Source: Haemaphysalis longicornis (lineage: Eukaryota > Arthropoda > Arachnida > Ixodida > Ixodidae). From it: a stretch of DNA of 64,000 nucleotides. Both the position numbers and the translations under genes were made by a program. The notes under the pieces were generated by a model. It did no database searches. It was not told the DNA's origin and saw only the letters and a list, made by a program, of their open reading frames with translations. Shown in pieces: positions 48,431 through 58,402 of this stretch (positions within the stretch are counted from its first letter, which is position 1; the number at the start of each line of letters is the position of its first letter). Where the stretch lies: the NCBI GenBank assembly GCA_013339765.2, contig CM023448.1:330664941-330728940 (forward strand). Direction: 5' to 3'.

Positions 48431-49097
48431 CTCGCCTGCTACAAGGGCAAAACAAAGAACCGGGGCAGACACTGGAGGAACTAGCCAGCAAGTACCTACC
48501 TCCCAAAGATGACCCGGAATATCGAGACTATGCAGGAGACACAAACGATCTTCAATACTTGAATAGTCCTATTACCATCGAGGAAATACAGGCTGTCCTG
48601 GAGTTCACGAAACGCAACACGACACCGGGACCGGACAGAATACTGTACAAGCTCATCAGAAATCTCTCGGATGAGGACTATGCCCACCTTGCAGCCTTCA
48701 TGAATCAAGTCTGGGAACAAGGGGAGATCCCGATAGCATGGAAGACGGCTCGGGTCATACTAATACCTAAACCAGGAAAAAAACTCGATCTCCACAATTT
48801 AAGGCCCATATCATCGCTAACGTCCTGTTTGGGCAAGCTCATGGAAAAGGTAATATTGATCAGGCTTACCAAGTACCTCGAGGACACGAACGCGCTTCCG
48901 CACACGCTCATTGGCTACAGAGAGAGGATCTCGGCACAGGACTGCCTTCTCCAGCTCAAGGAGGATATATTGGACGACCCCAGCACTGCTCAAATCCGAG
49001 TGGTCCTCGCCTTAGACCTCTCGAAGGCATTTGATAATGTCTCGCATGACCTAATACTGTCCAACTTGCAAGAAACAAACTGCGGCTCAAAAAATTT
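48430..49097 (+). pseudogene. LINE reverse transcriptase N-terminal half
   Basis: The frame open from 48328 contains ITIEEIQAVLEFTKRNTTPG near 48570. It then has WKTARVILIPKPGKKLDLHN and LRPISSLTSCLGKLMEKVIL near 48740-48860. The first palm aspartate motif is in LDLSKAFDNVSHDLI near 49010. The frame runs into the SINE at 49110, so the RT is cut after the motif-A helix. The second half resumes after 49272 in other frames. These blocks are diagnostic of non-LTR RT. Confidence 0.9.
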
Positions 49098-49109
49098 ACA
49101 ACTATGTGC
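49098..49109. repeat. Target-site duplication, left
   Basis: ACAACTATGTGC here and at 49261-49272. The repeat flanks the SINE and is present only once in an intact RT. Confidence 0.9.
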
Positions 49110-49260
49110 AGGATGGAGGCGAAAAGCACAAACGCCCGTGTGTACGGGATTTCGGCGCACGTTAAAGATCCCCAGGTGGTCAAAATTAATCCGGAGCCCT
49201 CCACTACGGCGCGCCTCATCGCCTGCGTTGCGTCGGCGCGTTAAACCCTACAATCAATCA
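49110..49260 (+). mobile_element. 5'-truncated SINE inserted in LINE RT
   Basis: It begins at the AGGATGGAGGCGAAAAGCAC position of the SINE body, so the tRNA head is missing. It runs through CGCACGTTAAAGATCCCCAG and AATTAATCCGGAGCCCTCCA and ends in CAATCAATCA. A 12-bp target-site duplication (ACAACTATGTGC) brackets it, showing insertion by target-primed reverse transcription after the LINE. Confidence 0.95.
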
Positions 49261-49272
49261 ACAACTATGTGC
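49261..49272. repeat. Target-site duplication, right
   Basis: ACAACTATGTGC, identical to 49098-49109. Confidence 0.9.
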
Positions 49273-50574
49273 GGAGCTTTTTGCGTTACCGGATGACAAC
49301 ACTCACGTTGGGACCAATCGAGTCCCGTGCAAAGGAAGCCTCCAACCGTGGCAAATCTCAGGGTTCCATATTATCGACCCTCCTTTTTAATATCGCGATG
49401 AAGAACCTACCAGCGCAACTTAACCGCATCGGTGATATCAAGACTTGCAATATATGCCGACGATATCACCATATGGACAACAAAAGGCTCCCCAGCACAA
49501 GTCGAAGAAGCACTTCAACAACCGGCCGAAGAGGTAGAGCGCTACGCCAGTAGCGGTGGCCTCGCCTGTTCTGCTGAAAAATCAGAGGTTCTCGTAGTAA
49601 CCAAACACAACAGCAAACAACAAGTCCAATTGAAGGTGCAGCTGCAAGGCAGAGCCATACCCCGACGTTCGCACATCAAAGTACTCGGATTAACACTACA
49701 AAACAACGGAAAAGCCAACCATACAGTCCGGAAACTCTTAGATCAGGGAAATCAGGTGATACACATGCTCCCAAGAATTACTAACAGGCACCGGGGTTAT
49801 CGGGAAGCTGATGTCATTCGCCTTAACGCAGCTCTCATCACTTCCAGGATACTTTATCATTTGCCATACCTAAATCTGAACAAATCTCAACTCAAAAGCA
49901 TAGAGTTGCTTTTAAGAAAGGCCCATAAGATCGCACTCGGGGTGTCCACGTATACTTCAACAAGGGCACTGGAAGACACCGGCACAACAAATTCTTTGGA
50001 GGAACTGCTTAACGCGCACAAAATCAATCAGCTACAACGACTGCGAAGCATGGCACAGGGCATAAGCATCCTTCACAACCTAGGATACGACACCAGCCAA
50101 TATGAGGGAAGCACGTACGGACAACTGGAGCCTTACATACGGGGTAAAATCTGCGCTGCTCCTCTTCCCCGCAATATGCATCCGGAGAGAAGCAAGAAAA
50201 GACGAACCCTTCGTGTTAAGGCAACCCTGAAGCAGATCAACAAGACCGAGCCACAACCCGAACTCTACTACACTGACGCCAGCCTCCTAGATGGGACGGG
50301 TGTCACCGTTGTCGTAGACGGAAGTCATGCCCTCATCACAGCAGGCACAGAACTTGACCTCAATGCAACCGCCGATATGGAGACAAGGGAAATCGCGCGC
50401 GCACTCTTGCCGTTCTGTGCCAGACACCGGTACATTGTACATCTACACCGACTCTCAGGCTGCATGCCGACAACTTCTCTGCAACCGAATGCACAGAAAT
50501 ACAGCAAACATACTCAACAAGGTCCTCGCTTCAAGTCAGAAGTGCTACAAGGTAATCTGGGTACCTGGGCGTGA
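49273..50574 (+). pseudogene. LINE RT C-terminal half, thumb and RNase H start
   Basis: The motif B equivalent (SQGSILSTLLFNIAMKNL) lies near 49355 in one frame. The catalytic YADD (IYADDITIWTT) opens a second frame at 49432-50574. Thumb blocks follow: GLACSAEKSEVLVVTKHN near 49557 and a conserved LGVSTYTSTRALEDTG / NSLEELLNAHKINQL region near 49940-50030. LPRNMHPERSKKRR lies near 50168. RNase H opens with YYTDASLLDGTG (first catalytic Asp, near 50272) and a Glu in METREIARAL near 50382. A frameshift near 50430 moves the rest of RNase H to another frame. Confidence 0.9.
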
Positions 50575-50989
50575 AGACATGCCAGGAAATGAGAGCGCAC
50601 ACGCACTCGCCCGAGCGTTAAACCACTGGGCGCATGAGCATGCACTTCCACATTCAAAGGAACGTAGGATGCAACCAGGACCTCAAGAACCAGTTGACAC
50701 CAGAAATCTGCTACGGACAGCCCGTCAAAACAGACAAAAGCACCCAACATCACACAAAACACTCACTCGCCGGGAATCTGCTGTACTAAGGCAAATTCAG
50801 ACAAACACGCTACCTACTGTACACCTAACACACCGATTCCAACGATTACCGGGTACCCCCATGTGTCCTAACTGCGGGGACTACCCTAGCATCTATCACA
50901 CTCTCTGGAGATGTACACAGAACCATAACCTTCCCCCCATACCCAATCTATACCCCCACTTCATGGGAAAGGAGGCTGGCCGACTCTAG
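50415..50989 (+). pseudogene. LINE RNase H end and CCHC-type C-terminus
   Basis: The frame reads LYIYTDSQAACRQLL with the third catalytic Asp near 50445, then VIWVPGREDMPGNESAHALARAL. Here the usual His of the PGH motif is Arg. A linker with LRQIQTNTLPTVHLTHRF follows, and MCPNCGDYPSIYHTLWRC near 50863 forms a C-x2-C-x7-H-x4-C metal-binding motif. The frame ends at 50989, shortly before the 3' UTR. The loss of the His and the upstream shift would impair RNase H in this copy. Confidence 0.85.
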
Positions 50990-51105
50990 CACGGAAGTGC
51001 AAAGGACACTTATTGAACACGCAGAGAAGGCCCTGTCGGCTATCCCGGGAGCTCCGGACTAGGGGATCCTTGTGAAAATAAAGTTATTTTCTTCTTCTTC
51101 TTCCC

Positions 51106-51599
51106 ATGTAGATGTTAGTAAGCGTGGCGGGGCTCATCGTTCGGCCTCTTCGTTTCAGCTTCTTCCGCAGTGGTACAATTCATTAATACTGAGCCTTCCG
51201 TTTTCTTTGGTGCTGGTAAGTGCTATTGCACGCACATCGATCCTTGCTTTGCTGCATCCGTGAATATGTGTTTTTGCTGGGGATTTCCTTTCTTGAAGTA
51301 GTAAAGTTATGTATTAAACGTAGAAAATACTGCGGGCCAAAAAATGTCCCAATCAGGCATGGGGATGTTATAAAACAAAAAAAAAAAACAGTGACCAAAT
51401 GTCGCTATAATTCATCGCCGAGATGGATTTCTCTCTTTGAGCATGTGGTACGATATGGGGCCACCTGTATGTGGTTAAGGATTTCCTACTTGATGGGGGC
51501 TGTATGGGCTTGTGTGGGGCTTAGATGGCAGCCGAGTTCTGTCAGTACAGTGAGTGTTGTTTGGCCAGAGTATGTTGTTGGTTTTGCCGGTGGGTATTT
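51106..51599. other. Unassigned DNA
   Basis: About 500 bases after the CTT tail. No feature identified. This may still belong to the rearranged LINE that follows. Confidence 0.35.
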
Positions 51600-52018
51600 T
51601 TTTTGTGTGTGGAATGGAGAGACCCTGTGTTGAAATGCTTCGTTGGTCTAGCGCTGAACTGCATTGCCAAGGAAAATTTAATTTCTTTTTTATTGGTGCG
51701 TCCAGCCTATCTTCCAGAGTTTTGGTGAGGTTTGTGTCAGGGGCGTGATATCTGATGCGCGTAGTAAATGGCGGTGTCCGCGAGGTGGAGTGAGTCTGCC
51801 TGCTTGAGCCCTTTTTTTCTATTGGCAACTCTTCTTAGCATGTGTAAAGTTTGCTCATCGAGGTTTGCTACTCTTCTCATCGTGTGTAAGAACCGTTGCT
51901 CCTTTCCAAATTAGCAAGGTAGCAAGGTTCGCTACTCTTGCCAGCATGTTTGCTAGCCTTCTCATCATGTGAAAGAGCCGTTACTCTTTTCCAAATCATT
52001 GCCGCTACGTCGCATTTG

Positions 52019-52262
52019 TTATACCCGCAGAGCTATATGCTTCATTATAGCTTCGTTTCGCTTTCCTTTATTCTGAAGTTGTTCCTCGTGAGTTCTTAAG
52101 CTGTTTCCCCTTTCGTTTATCCACACTCCCGAGTATTTATACTTTCTTGACTCTGGGTAATTCATCGTGCTGGATTGACACTGCGTCAGTGCCAGTGTCA
52201 TTGAAAACCATTATTCCCAATTTTCTAGTGCTAAACTTTAACCCGAGGTATGCGGCTTCTTG
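52019..52262 (-). mobile_element. Fragment of a second LINE type (RT thumb side)
   Basis: The minus-strand frame reads LGIMVFNDTGTD near 52200 (upstream frame) and then YSGVWINERGNSLRTHEEQL followed by KGKRNEAIMKHIAL. This resembles the RT-distal region of RNase-H-less tick LINEs, not the I-like family around it. It is a short scrap with a frameshift at about 52170. It probably inserted into, or was joined to, the surrounding LINE relic. Confidence 0.5.
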
Positions 52263-52272
52263 GCCTCTAACA

Positions 52273-52364
52273 GGGCGCCGCAGCCTTTATAGGGGATGCG
52301 GCGCCCTCTCTTGACTACGTTAGGCATCAGCCCCAGGCTGATACTGAAACTAGTCAAGAGAGGG
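52273..52364. repeat. Three adjoining perfect stem sequences
   Basis: GGGCGCCGCA (52273-52282) pairs with TGCGGCGCCC (52297-52306). CCCTCTCTTGACTA (52304-52317) pairs with TAGTCAAGAGAGGG (52351-52364). Within the latter loop, ATCAGCC (52326-52332) pairs with GGCTGAT (52336-52342). The arrangement suggests a structured RNA or a DNA foldback of unknown source. Confidence 0.75.
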
Positions 52365-53766
52365 TTCCACAGCCCCTCTGGCGAATCACTGCTCCGCACT
52401 TCGACAGCTTTCACGTAGGGTGGAATTAGTTATTGCTAACGCTTTTCGTCCACACGTTGAGATTAGGAAGGTGTCGCCCTTCGCCTATATTTATCCAATT
52501 CAGAGTGTTATTGTTATTTTTTCATCCCAACATTCTGAGTTCGGTGTAGATTGAAAGGGCGATAATTGCGTGGTCGCTTTTGGGGGTAGTATATGAGTCA
52601 TTTTTGTATTGGTTATGCAATTTTTAGGCGTGGAGTCACCTGACGAGAGTCCTTGGTGTGACCATTATAAGGTGTGAGTTTGTGCTCCGTTTACGGGGAT
52701 TCCCAGTTCAGCAACTTCCTATGTACCATTGTGGAATGTATACCCTGTTTTCTAAATCCTATATTTGTTTGCGCCCCTTCCTGCTGTGTTTGTTTTAACC
52801 CCAAGCTGGGTGCAGAGTGTTGTCCCCGGCCTATGGGTATTCGTACATGCTTCGCGTGGTATTGAGTCTTAATAGTAGGTTGTCCTTTATTGAGCTGTAT
52901 ACGTTGTAATGTGTAGTGCTCCTTTGGTGGTTTCGACTGATATAATGATACTATTATCTGCGTCTTTTTCTAGGTTAGCGGGAAGTGCCTTGCGAATGAC
53001 GAGTGCCAGTTGGTCTCTATAGACTGTCAGTTAACTTAACCTTAATTGTTAATGTAACGGCCTTCCAGTTGAATTCCTGTAGAAGCACTATTTTTTAAAT
53101 AGGCTCCGAACCCCCTGATGTATGGCGTTTATATTGTTTCTGAAACCTGTGCAGTTCCGCGGTATCAGGATTAGTTCTCTATTAATTTTGTGGTTGATCC
53201 GCAAGAGCGGATACGTGACTTTCTGCCTTGAGAAGGTGTTCAAAGCGTTGTTCGAAACGGTGTTCCATCTTTCTCTAAGAGAGGCTGTCGAACGCTTTGT
53301 CTATCATGGCTGCTATCATGTCTTCCAATGTTGTGATGAGGGTGTGAAGTTTCAGTTCTCCTTCTTTGAGCCTTTGAGAGTGTACCTGGAGGTCAAAGTC
53401 GCTGTGAGTCGATGAAGGGAGTCCTCTAATACCAGGGTCTTCCTCATCGTCCTGTAGGTCTGCTGCGTTTGGGGCCCAGGGTGGTTCGATGTGCTGTGAC
53501 TTGGGATTCAGTAGCTATGTCGCTTTGGAGGTTTGGTGTGGTGGCAGAAAATGGCGATAACTGGTTGGGAGAAATGGCGCTTTGTTGCTCGAGAGTTTCT
53601 GGGCGAAAGAGGCTTTGTTGTCTTGTAACTAGTGTTTACGTCCTAAATGTGTCTGTGGAAAACTTTTTAGCTCGTTTCGCTGTCATCGTGGGTTTCGTGT
53701 TCGGCGGAGCGTGTGTAATTTTTCCCGAGCTTCTGGGCTTCTTTCTTGGTTTGTTCTCAGTTGTAA

Positions 53767-54963
53767 TTGGTGTAGAAGAGAAGGAGAAGCTTGACACGCA
53801 GATAAGGAAGATCACCAAGAAGGTGTTGGGAGTGCCGATGTGCACCAGCAACGACCTGCTTCTCCAGCTGGGCATACATAATAGCTTTTATGAGATAGCT
53901 GAGGCTCAAGAGAGGGCGCAGATTGTGCGTCTCTCTACGACTAGCGCGGGTCGGCAGATTCTGAGAGAGTTAGGTGTTCCTCAGGAGAGGATTTCGCTGC
54001 TTCACGTCGGTATACCCTTGAAGGCCCGTCAGTGGTATCATGTGAAGCCTATTCCCAGGAACATGCATCCGGAGCGAAATGTGGGTAGAAGAAAGGCCAG
54101 GGGGGCTCGCCTGCTAAGACTCATTCACGATGAGAATCAGAGGGTTAGCTTCGTCGACACTTCTTTTAACAAAGAGAGGAAGGCGTTTACCGTAGTTGTC
54201 GTGGATAATGAGGGCACAGTCGTCAACGCTGCTTCCGTTCGGACTGATAGACCGGACGTCGACAAGCAGGCGGCTATTGCGCTCTCCCTGGTTGACAGGA
54301 GCAGGCCTTTTGTGTATAGTAACATAAAGTCGGCCGTTAAGGGTTTCGAGAAGGGATCAGTGGCTTAGGTTTCTTTAAGAATTATGCAGACCTGTGAGAT
54401 CTTTCAGCAATACTTATGTTGGTTTCCTGCTCACCTTGGGGTGATTGAAGGAGCCCCTCTGAATCTCTCAACGAGTCTGCTCATGAGGCGTCGCGAGATC
54501 TTACCCTCCGATCTGCCCCGCGCCACGGCGTGACGGTATTCCCTGGGTACAGAGACTCCCCTTCCACCTACAATGAGGTTTTACCCAGGATTTACGGTTA
54601 GCCGTATCCTAAACTGAACTGGGCTCAGGCACTTACATTACGCTTACTGCAGACTGGCACCTATCCTTGCCCGCGGAGGCACAACATGTTTTATCCTGAG
54701 ACGTATCCGAAGCCTTATTGTATGGACTGTGGTGATTTAGCCACACTGGAACACATGCTCTGGTCTTGCGAGCGAATTGAAGACCCGGCTATCAAGGACG
54801 CGTCACAGTGGGAGGCTGCACTTCGCAGTCCGGACCTGGACGATCAATTCTGGGCTGGGCAGCAGGCTCACGACGTGGCTGTGAGGCTTGACCTTTCGGT
54901 CCCGACGTGGGAGCGGCCCGCTTAGTGGTTAATTTTCACTACTTGTCGGACCAAATAAAGTTT
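53767..54963 (+). mobile_element. 3' half of RNase H LINE with CATC tail
   Basis: This plus-strand fragment starts in the thumb (EKLDTQIRKITKKVLGVP near 53785) and continues through LLQLGIHNSFYEIAEAQERA, IPRNMHPERNVGRRKARGAR, RNase H and the C-terminus. RNase H begins SFVDTSFNKERKA, but the expected Glu is Gln (VDKQAAIALSL) and the third Asp is Asn (VYSNIKSA), so the domain looks catalytically dead. A frame break near 54368 follows; the last part is open at 54686-54925 with CMDCGDLATLEHMLWSC (C-x2-C-x7-H-x4-C). The 3' end has AATAAAG at 54954 and a CATC repeat tail. Confidence 0.85.
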
Positions 54964-54964
54964 T

Positions 54965-55074
54965 CCATCCATCCATCCATCCATCCATCCATCCATCCAT
55001 CCATCCATCCATCCATCCATCCATCCATCCATCCATCCATCCATCCATCCATCCATCCATCCATCCATCCATCC
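54965..55074 (+). repeat. CATC microsatellite tail
   Basis: About 27 perfect CATC units immediately after the LINE poly(A) signal, most easily read as an expanded 3' tail of the element. Confidence 0.95.
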
Positions 55075-55591
55075 CGATCGCTTCCGGTATGCGTTCCACT
55101 GGTCCAGTGAGGTTAATGAAGGATATTTCTTCAAGAAAGGAAGAAATTTGCACAGCCGTTATGTCCTGCTCTGGTTGCGGCCTCCAGCCAGCGCACTCCG
55201 TCATTGCTGATAACTCCACCGCCGCGCCGACCTATAGCTCACTGGTGCCTGTTGCCCCGCTGGGTACAACCTGCAGCGCCGAGGGTGCCTGACGCGCCCT
55301 CCACTTTTTATGTCACTCTGCGCATGCCCAGCCGTTGCCTAGCAGCGCGGTACTTTTCTTGTGTTTTATTAATGCGACGCAGGCTATGGAACGCTTCGCA
55401 GTCACGTAGATCAGGTGCCAGCTTCATACGCCGACGCCGCCTTTCGCGCTTAATGGGTCATTGCATGCTTTCGCATTGCATAATGGTACTCCGCTCGTTA
55501 ATCACCCGGTCAATTTTAGTACGCGAGCAGCAGTAGTAGCTTTTGGCAACTTCACCCGGTATTGGCGCTGTGGTCCGTGTGAAGACTCGGC
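55075..55591. other. Unassigned DNA
   Basis: No feature recognised. Short ORFs only. Confidence 0.4.
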
Positions 55592-55606
55592 AAAAGTGAG
55601 CAAGAC
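55592..55606. repeat. Target-site duplication, left
   Basis: AAAAGTGAGCAAGAC, identical to 55848-55862 on the other side of the SINE. Confidence 0.9.
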
Positions 55607-55847
55607 TGATCGACTGATTGTAGGGATTAACGCGCCGACGCAACGCAGGCGATGAGGCGCGCCTTAGTGGAGAGCTCCGGATTAATTTTGACCACCTGGG
55701 GATCTTTAACGTGCGCCGAAATCTCGTACACACGGGCGTTTTTGCTCTTCGCCTCCATCAGAAAAGCGGCCGCCGCGGCCGGAAATCGAGCCCGCGACCT
55801 CGTGCTCAGCAGCGCAACGCCTTAGCCACTGAGTCACCGCGGCGGGT
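55607..55847 (-). mobile_element. Full-length tRNA-derived SINE with 15-bp target duplication
   Basis: The tail (TGATCGACTGATTG) is on the left, then the body TAGGGATTAACGCGCCGACG, the TTAATTTTGACCACCTGGGG core, CCTCCATCAGAAAAGCGGCC and the reversed tRNA head ending GTCACCGCGGCGGGT. Both ends are sharp and a 15-bp direct repeat flanks it. It is the best-defined SINE copy in the window and can serve to define the family ends. Confidence 0.95.
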
Positions 55848-55862
55848 AAAAGTGAGCAAGAC
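55848..55862. repeat. Target-site duplication, right
   Basis: AAAAGTGAGCAAGAC, as at 55592-55606. Confidence 0.9.
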
Positions 55863-57429
55863 GATGGAGTGGCAAGGAAGGTGTAGGGAGCGGAGAGGAA
55901 GAGTGAACCGAATTCAGCCCGTCAACATAGATTGTCACTCAACCGGAATTACATTCAAATGGCGTAGACCCCACAGTATCGCCTAAAATTGCAGCCCATA
56001 AAACTTTTTAATACCCATTCAGCAGAGAAAGGCAGCTTTTGCAAATAACGATTGGCCAGCACGCGCACGCACAAAGTGTTTTTATTTATTCGGTGGCTCA
56101 AGGGCACAGAGTTAAAATATTGGGTTAATGATGACCTGAACAATAGCAAATCAATGCGAAAGCTAAGACTCGAGGGTACGGTTTGTCTGGAGATAAAAAG
56201 AAAGCAAACATACAAATCACAAGCACACTAAAAATGGGCTATGGATCGTTCGTCGAAAGGCAGCTCGTAATAGGGCAATTCGTTGATAGTACATCCAGAA
56301 GTTAAAAAAAAAACTTAGATCAAAACCTGATCCAGCCGGCCACCCGAGCAGCGACAGCACGCGGCTACCTGGACTAAGGCGGCCACCCATCTGCTCTAAA
56401 TATGTAAAATAAACGTTTGTTCCTCTTCCTTCTAAAACCACAACGGACTATTCGAAAAACGAGGCATCGAACGTGTACGTGTAAAATATAAAGTTCAGAC
56501 ACCTCCAAAGAAAAATTCAATTCACCCTTAAGCTGACAGTGGGCGGGAGGCTGCGTGTTCTACCTGGTTACAGTAGTCCTGCAAAATATCATTTTCGTGT
56601 TGCCTTTATCCTTGTTTTAACCTTCTCTGCTCTGCTACTGCAACTGTCACCTTATTTAAACCGCCAGAGTCGTTCGTCAAGTTTGCAGGGCTGCTGCGCC
56701 ACCTGCTTATAATAAAATGAACTGCGAAGAAATGAGCCGTTTGGCGGGAATTTGGTGGCTTTTGCAGACCACGATACTTTTTCTCAAATCACTTCTGCAT
56801 ACTTACGCCCGTTGCAGCGCTAGATGTATAAATATTTCTAAGGTTTTCAGCAATATAAAATATCAAACGTCTTAATTTGTTGGCTGTCAGCAACCAGGGA
56901 GCTTTTTCCCTGCGGGGCCGTGTGCTGTTGCAGGATTCTGCTGCCGCCGTCTACGAAGATTACTTAGATATGCAGGCTTTCCTGAAGTATGTTTCCCAAA
57001 AAAAGGTGGAAGGCCCATTGGGAGACCGACACCGCAGCCCACGCGCCCCAACCCCCTTTCCCCGTCTGCACAACGACGCCACTGAGGTTTCCGCCGACGC
57101 GTATCGATCGGCGCTCGATACCAAGCAGATACGCCGCACTTATGGACCTGAATGGTGGTGTGTTGTTAATTGGAAACGTTATGGGCACCCCAACCCTTCA
57201 TTTATTTAACAGACACGTGAGCAGAAGTCACAACAACTAACATCTTACGACGCAGTGATCTAACCATCATTACCTTTACTGCCATGGAATAACCAAGGAG
57301 GTTAAAAAAAATTGCAATTTTTTTAACCTCCTTGGGAATAACACACCTGCATATGCAATCGCGTCAATGCTGATTCATAATTGGTGAATGGTGGTTACAT
57401 AAGCGCCTCGAATCATTTTATACGTATAT
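55863..57429. other. Unassigned DNA with one hairpin
   Basis: No named gene. A plus-strand 110-codon frame at 56877-57209 has no domain known to me. A 43-bp palindrome lies at 57293-57335. Confidence 0.4.
57293..57335. repeat. 43-bp perfect palindrome
   Basis: CCAAGGAGGTTAAAAAAA and its exact reverse complement surround ATTGCAA. As RNA it would form an 18-bp hairpin. It may be the fused tips of a TIR element. Confidence 0.9.
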
Positions 57430-57770
57430 TGTAACAAAGCTAGGGACCGTCCGTGTAAGCACCAGTCCCTTTACAAGGGTGCGCTCAGCTGAGACAGACC
57501 TTTCCATTAGCGTCAGTCCCCAGAGGGCATACGTGCAACGCTGCAGAGAGAAACAGCGGCAGCCCCAACAGCTGGGCTTTTGCGCGAGACCTGTGCGCGT
57601 ACTCGGAGCTCGTTTGGTCTCAGAGACAGCCTGACCTCACGGCAAATCGTGGCATGGCAAGCCCTACCAATAAACCCCGTTGTAGTTTGGTGGAAGCTCT
57701 CACGGTGCCCAACCTGGAACTGTGAAGCAAGCGAGTGCTCACGCCCTCGCCACGAGAAATCGTGCACTAA
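57430..57770 (+). repeat. Possible LTR-like leader of an LTR element
   Basis: Begins TGTAACAAAGCTAGG, has AATAAACCCC near 57669 and lies just upstream of a gag-like scrap. These are properties of a 5' LTR. No second copy, clear CA end or primer-binding site was found, so this is a guess from position and signals. Confidence 0.3.
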
Positions 57771-57939
57771 GTGGCGTCTCTGAAGTACGCTTCCATCATA
57801 TATCCTCCCCGTCTTTTCGTCAAGGCGACCCCGCCGTCTTCAATGGCACCGACAACAACAACGTACAGGATTGGATCTTCGCGCCTACGAAAGGGTGAGC
57901 TTCCACAACAGATGAAATTTAACGTCGTTTTTTTTTCTA

Positions 57940-58235
57940 CCAGGCTGACGTCGCAAACTTGTGGTTTCGTAACCGTGAAGCCGACATACGAACTTGGTCC
58001 GTCTTCAAGAACAATTTCATGGAGGCGTTCGGGCCCCCTGCTGTACGCAAGCTTCGCGCCAAACAGCGGCTGTCCTGACAAGCACAGCAAGACATGCGCA
58101 AGTAATAACGACGACGTCGTAGACTTGTATGAGCGGGTGAATGTTAAAATGATACTTAAAGTCTTCCCACTTAGCGATAACGTCTTCATTATCTACTTCG
58201 AGCACTGTGTGAAGCAATGTCTTTGCTTCAGCAAC
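57940..58235 (+). pseudogene. Relic gag of an LTR retrotransposon
   Basis: A plus-strand reading near 57945 gives ADVANLWFRNREADIRTWSV followed by FKNNFMEAFGPPAVRKLRAK. This matches the conserved gag pattern of many arthropod Ty3-type elements (A-x-x-W-F/Y ... W-x-x-F-K-x-x-F-x-x-x-F-G-x-P-A). After a stop, another frame reads DDVVDLYERVNVKM near 58110, matching the Y-I-E-D-V-x-x-L-C-x-R-V-N-P-x-M block. Nothing after 58235 is clearly gag, and no protease or RT is present. Gag would form the particle around element RNA. The copy is dead. Confidence 0.5.
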
Positions 58236-58402
58236 GAAATCTCCGTACAAAAGAAGATTTGCTTTCAATTTCCAGAGGCTCCACTTGAAAGCGGGATTGA
58301 TTACCTTTATACCCACGGTAAATGAAACTAAAGCATGATCACCAAATGATACATTTTTGACTTCGTAGTTGTTGCATCAAAGTATAATAGCTGATTGATT
58401 GA

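Larger units (their letters stand above)
47640..51105 (+). mobile_element. RNase H LINE, longest copy, split by a SINE
   Basis: This element runs about 3.3 kb without its inserted SINE. It includes the C-terminal half of the AP-type endonuclease, full RT, thumb, RNase H, a CCHC motif and a 3' UTR with AATAAAG near 51077 and a CTT repeat tail (about 51089-51105). ORF1 and the endonuclease N-terminus are missing, so it is 5'-truncated near 47640. At least four frameshifts plus the SINE at 49110-49260 inactivate it. The domain order matches I-like LINEs. I did not find its own target duplication. Confidence 0.9.
51600..53765 (-). mobile_element. Inverted 5' part of a decayed RNase H LINE
   Basis: On the minus strand, reading down from 53765, I see an ORF1-like frame (PKRSRP near 53465, a LEDMIAAMIDKAFDSL coiled-coil-like segment near 53290, MEHRFEQRFEHLLKAES below). 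Endonuclease scraps follow (KIVLLQEFNWKAVTLTI near 53060, LPANLEKDADNSIIISVE near 52970-52910). After a gap, a thumb segment reads LRRVANRKKGLKQADSLHL near 51830 and NLTKTLEDRLDAPIKK near 51720. The RT core is missing and foreign pieces lie between. The orientation is opposite to the 3' half that follows at 53767. Confidence 0.55.

Noticed and set aside
53469..54368. 299-codon ORF as one protein
   Set aside because: Its first ~100 codons are the reverse strand of an ORF1-like region and only the rest is real LINE thumb and RNase H, so it is a chance fusion at the inversion junction.
54907..55219. ORFs with repeated HPSI or WMDG units
   Set aside because: Translations of the CATC microsatellite tail of the LINE.
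57771..58325. 184-codon plus-strand ORF as a host gene
   Set aside because: Gag-like blocks are read in other frames across the same DNA, so this frame is most likely a shadow of a decayed gag.
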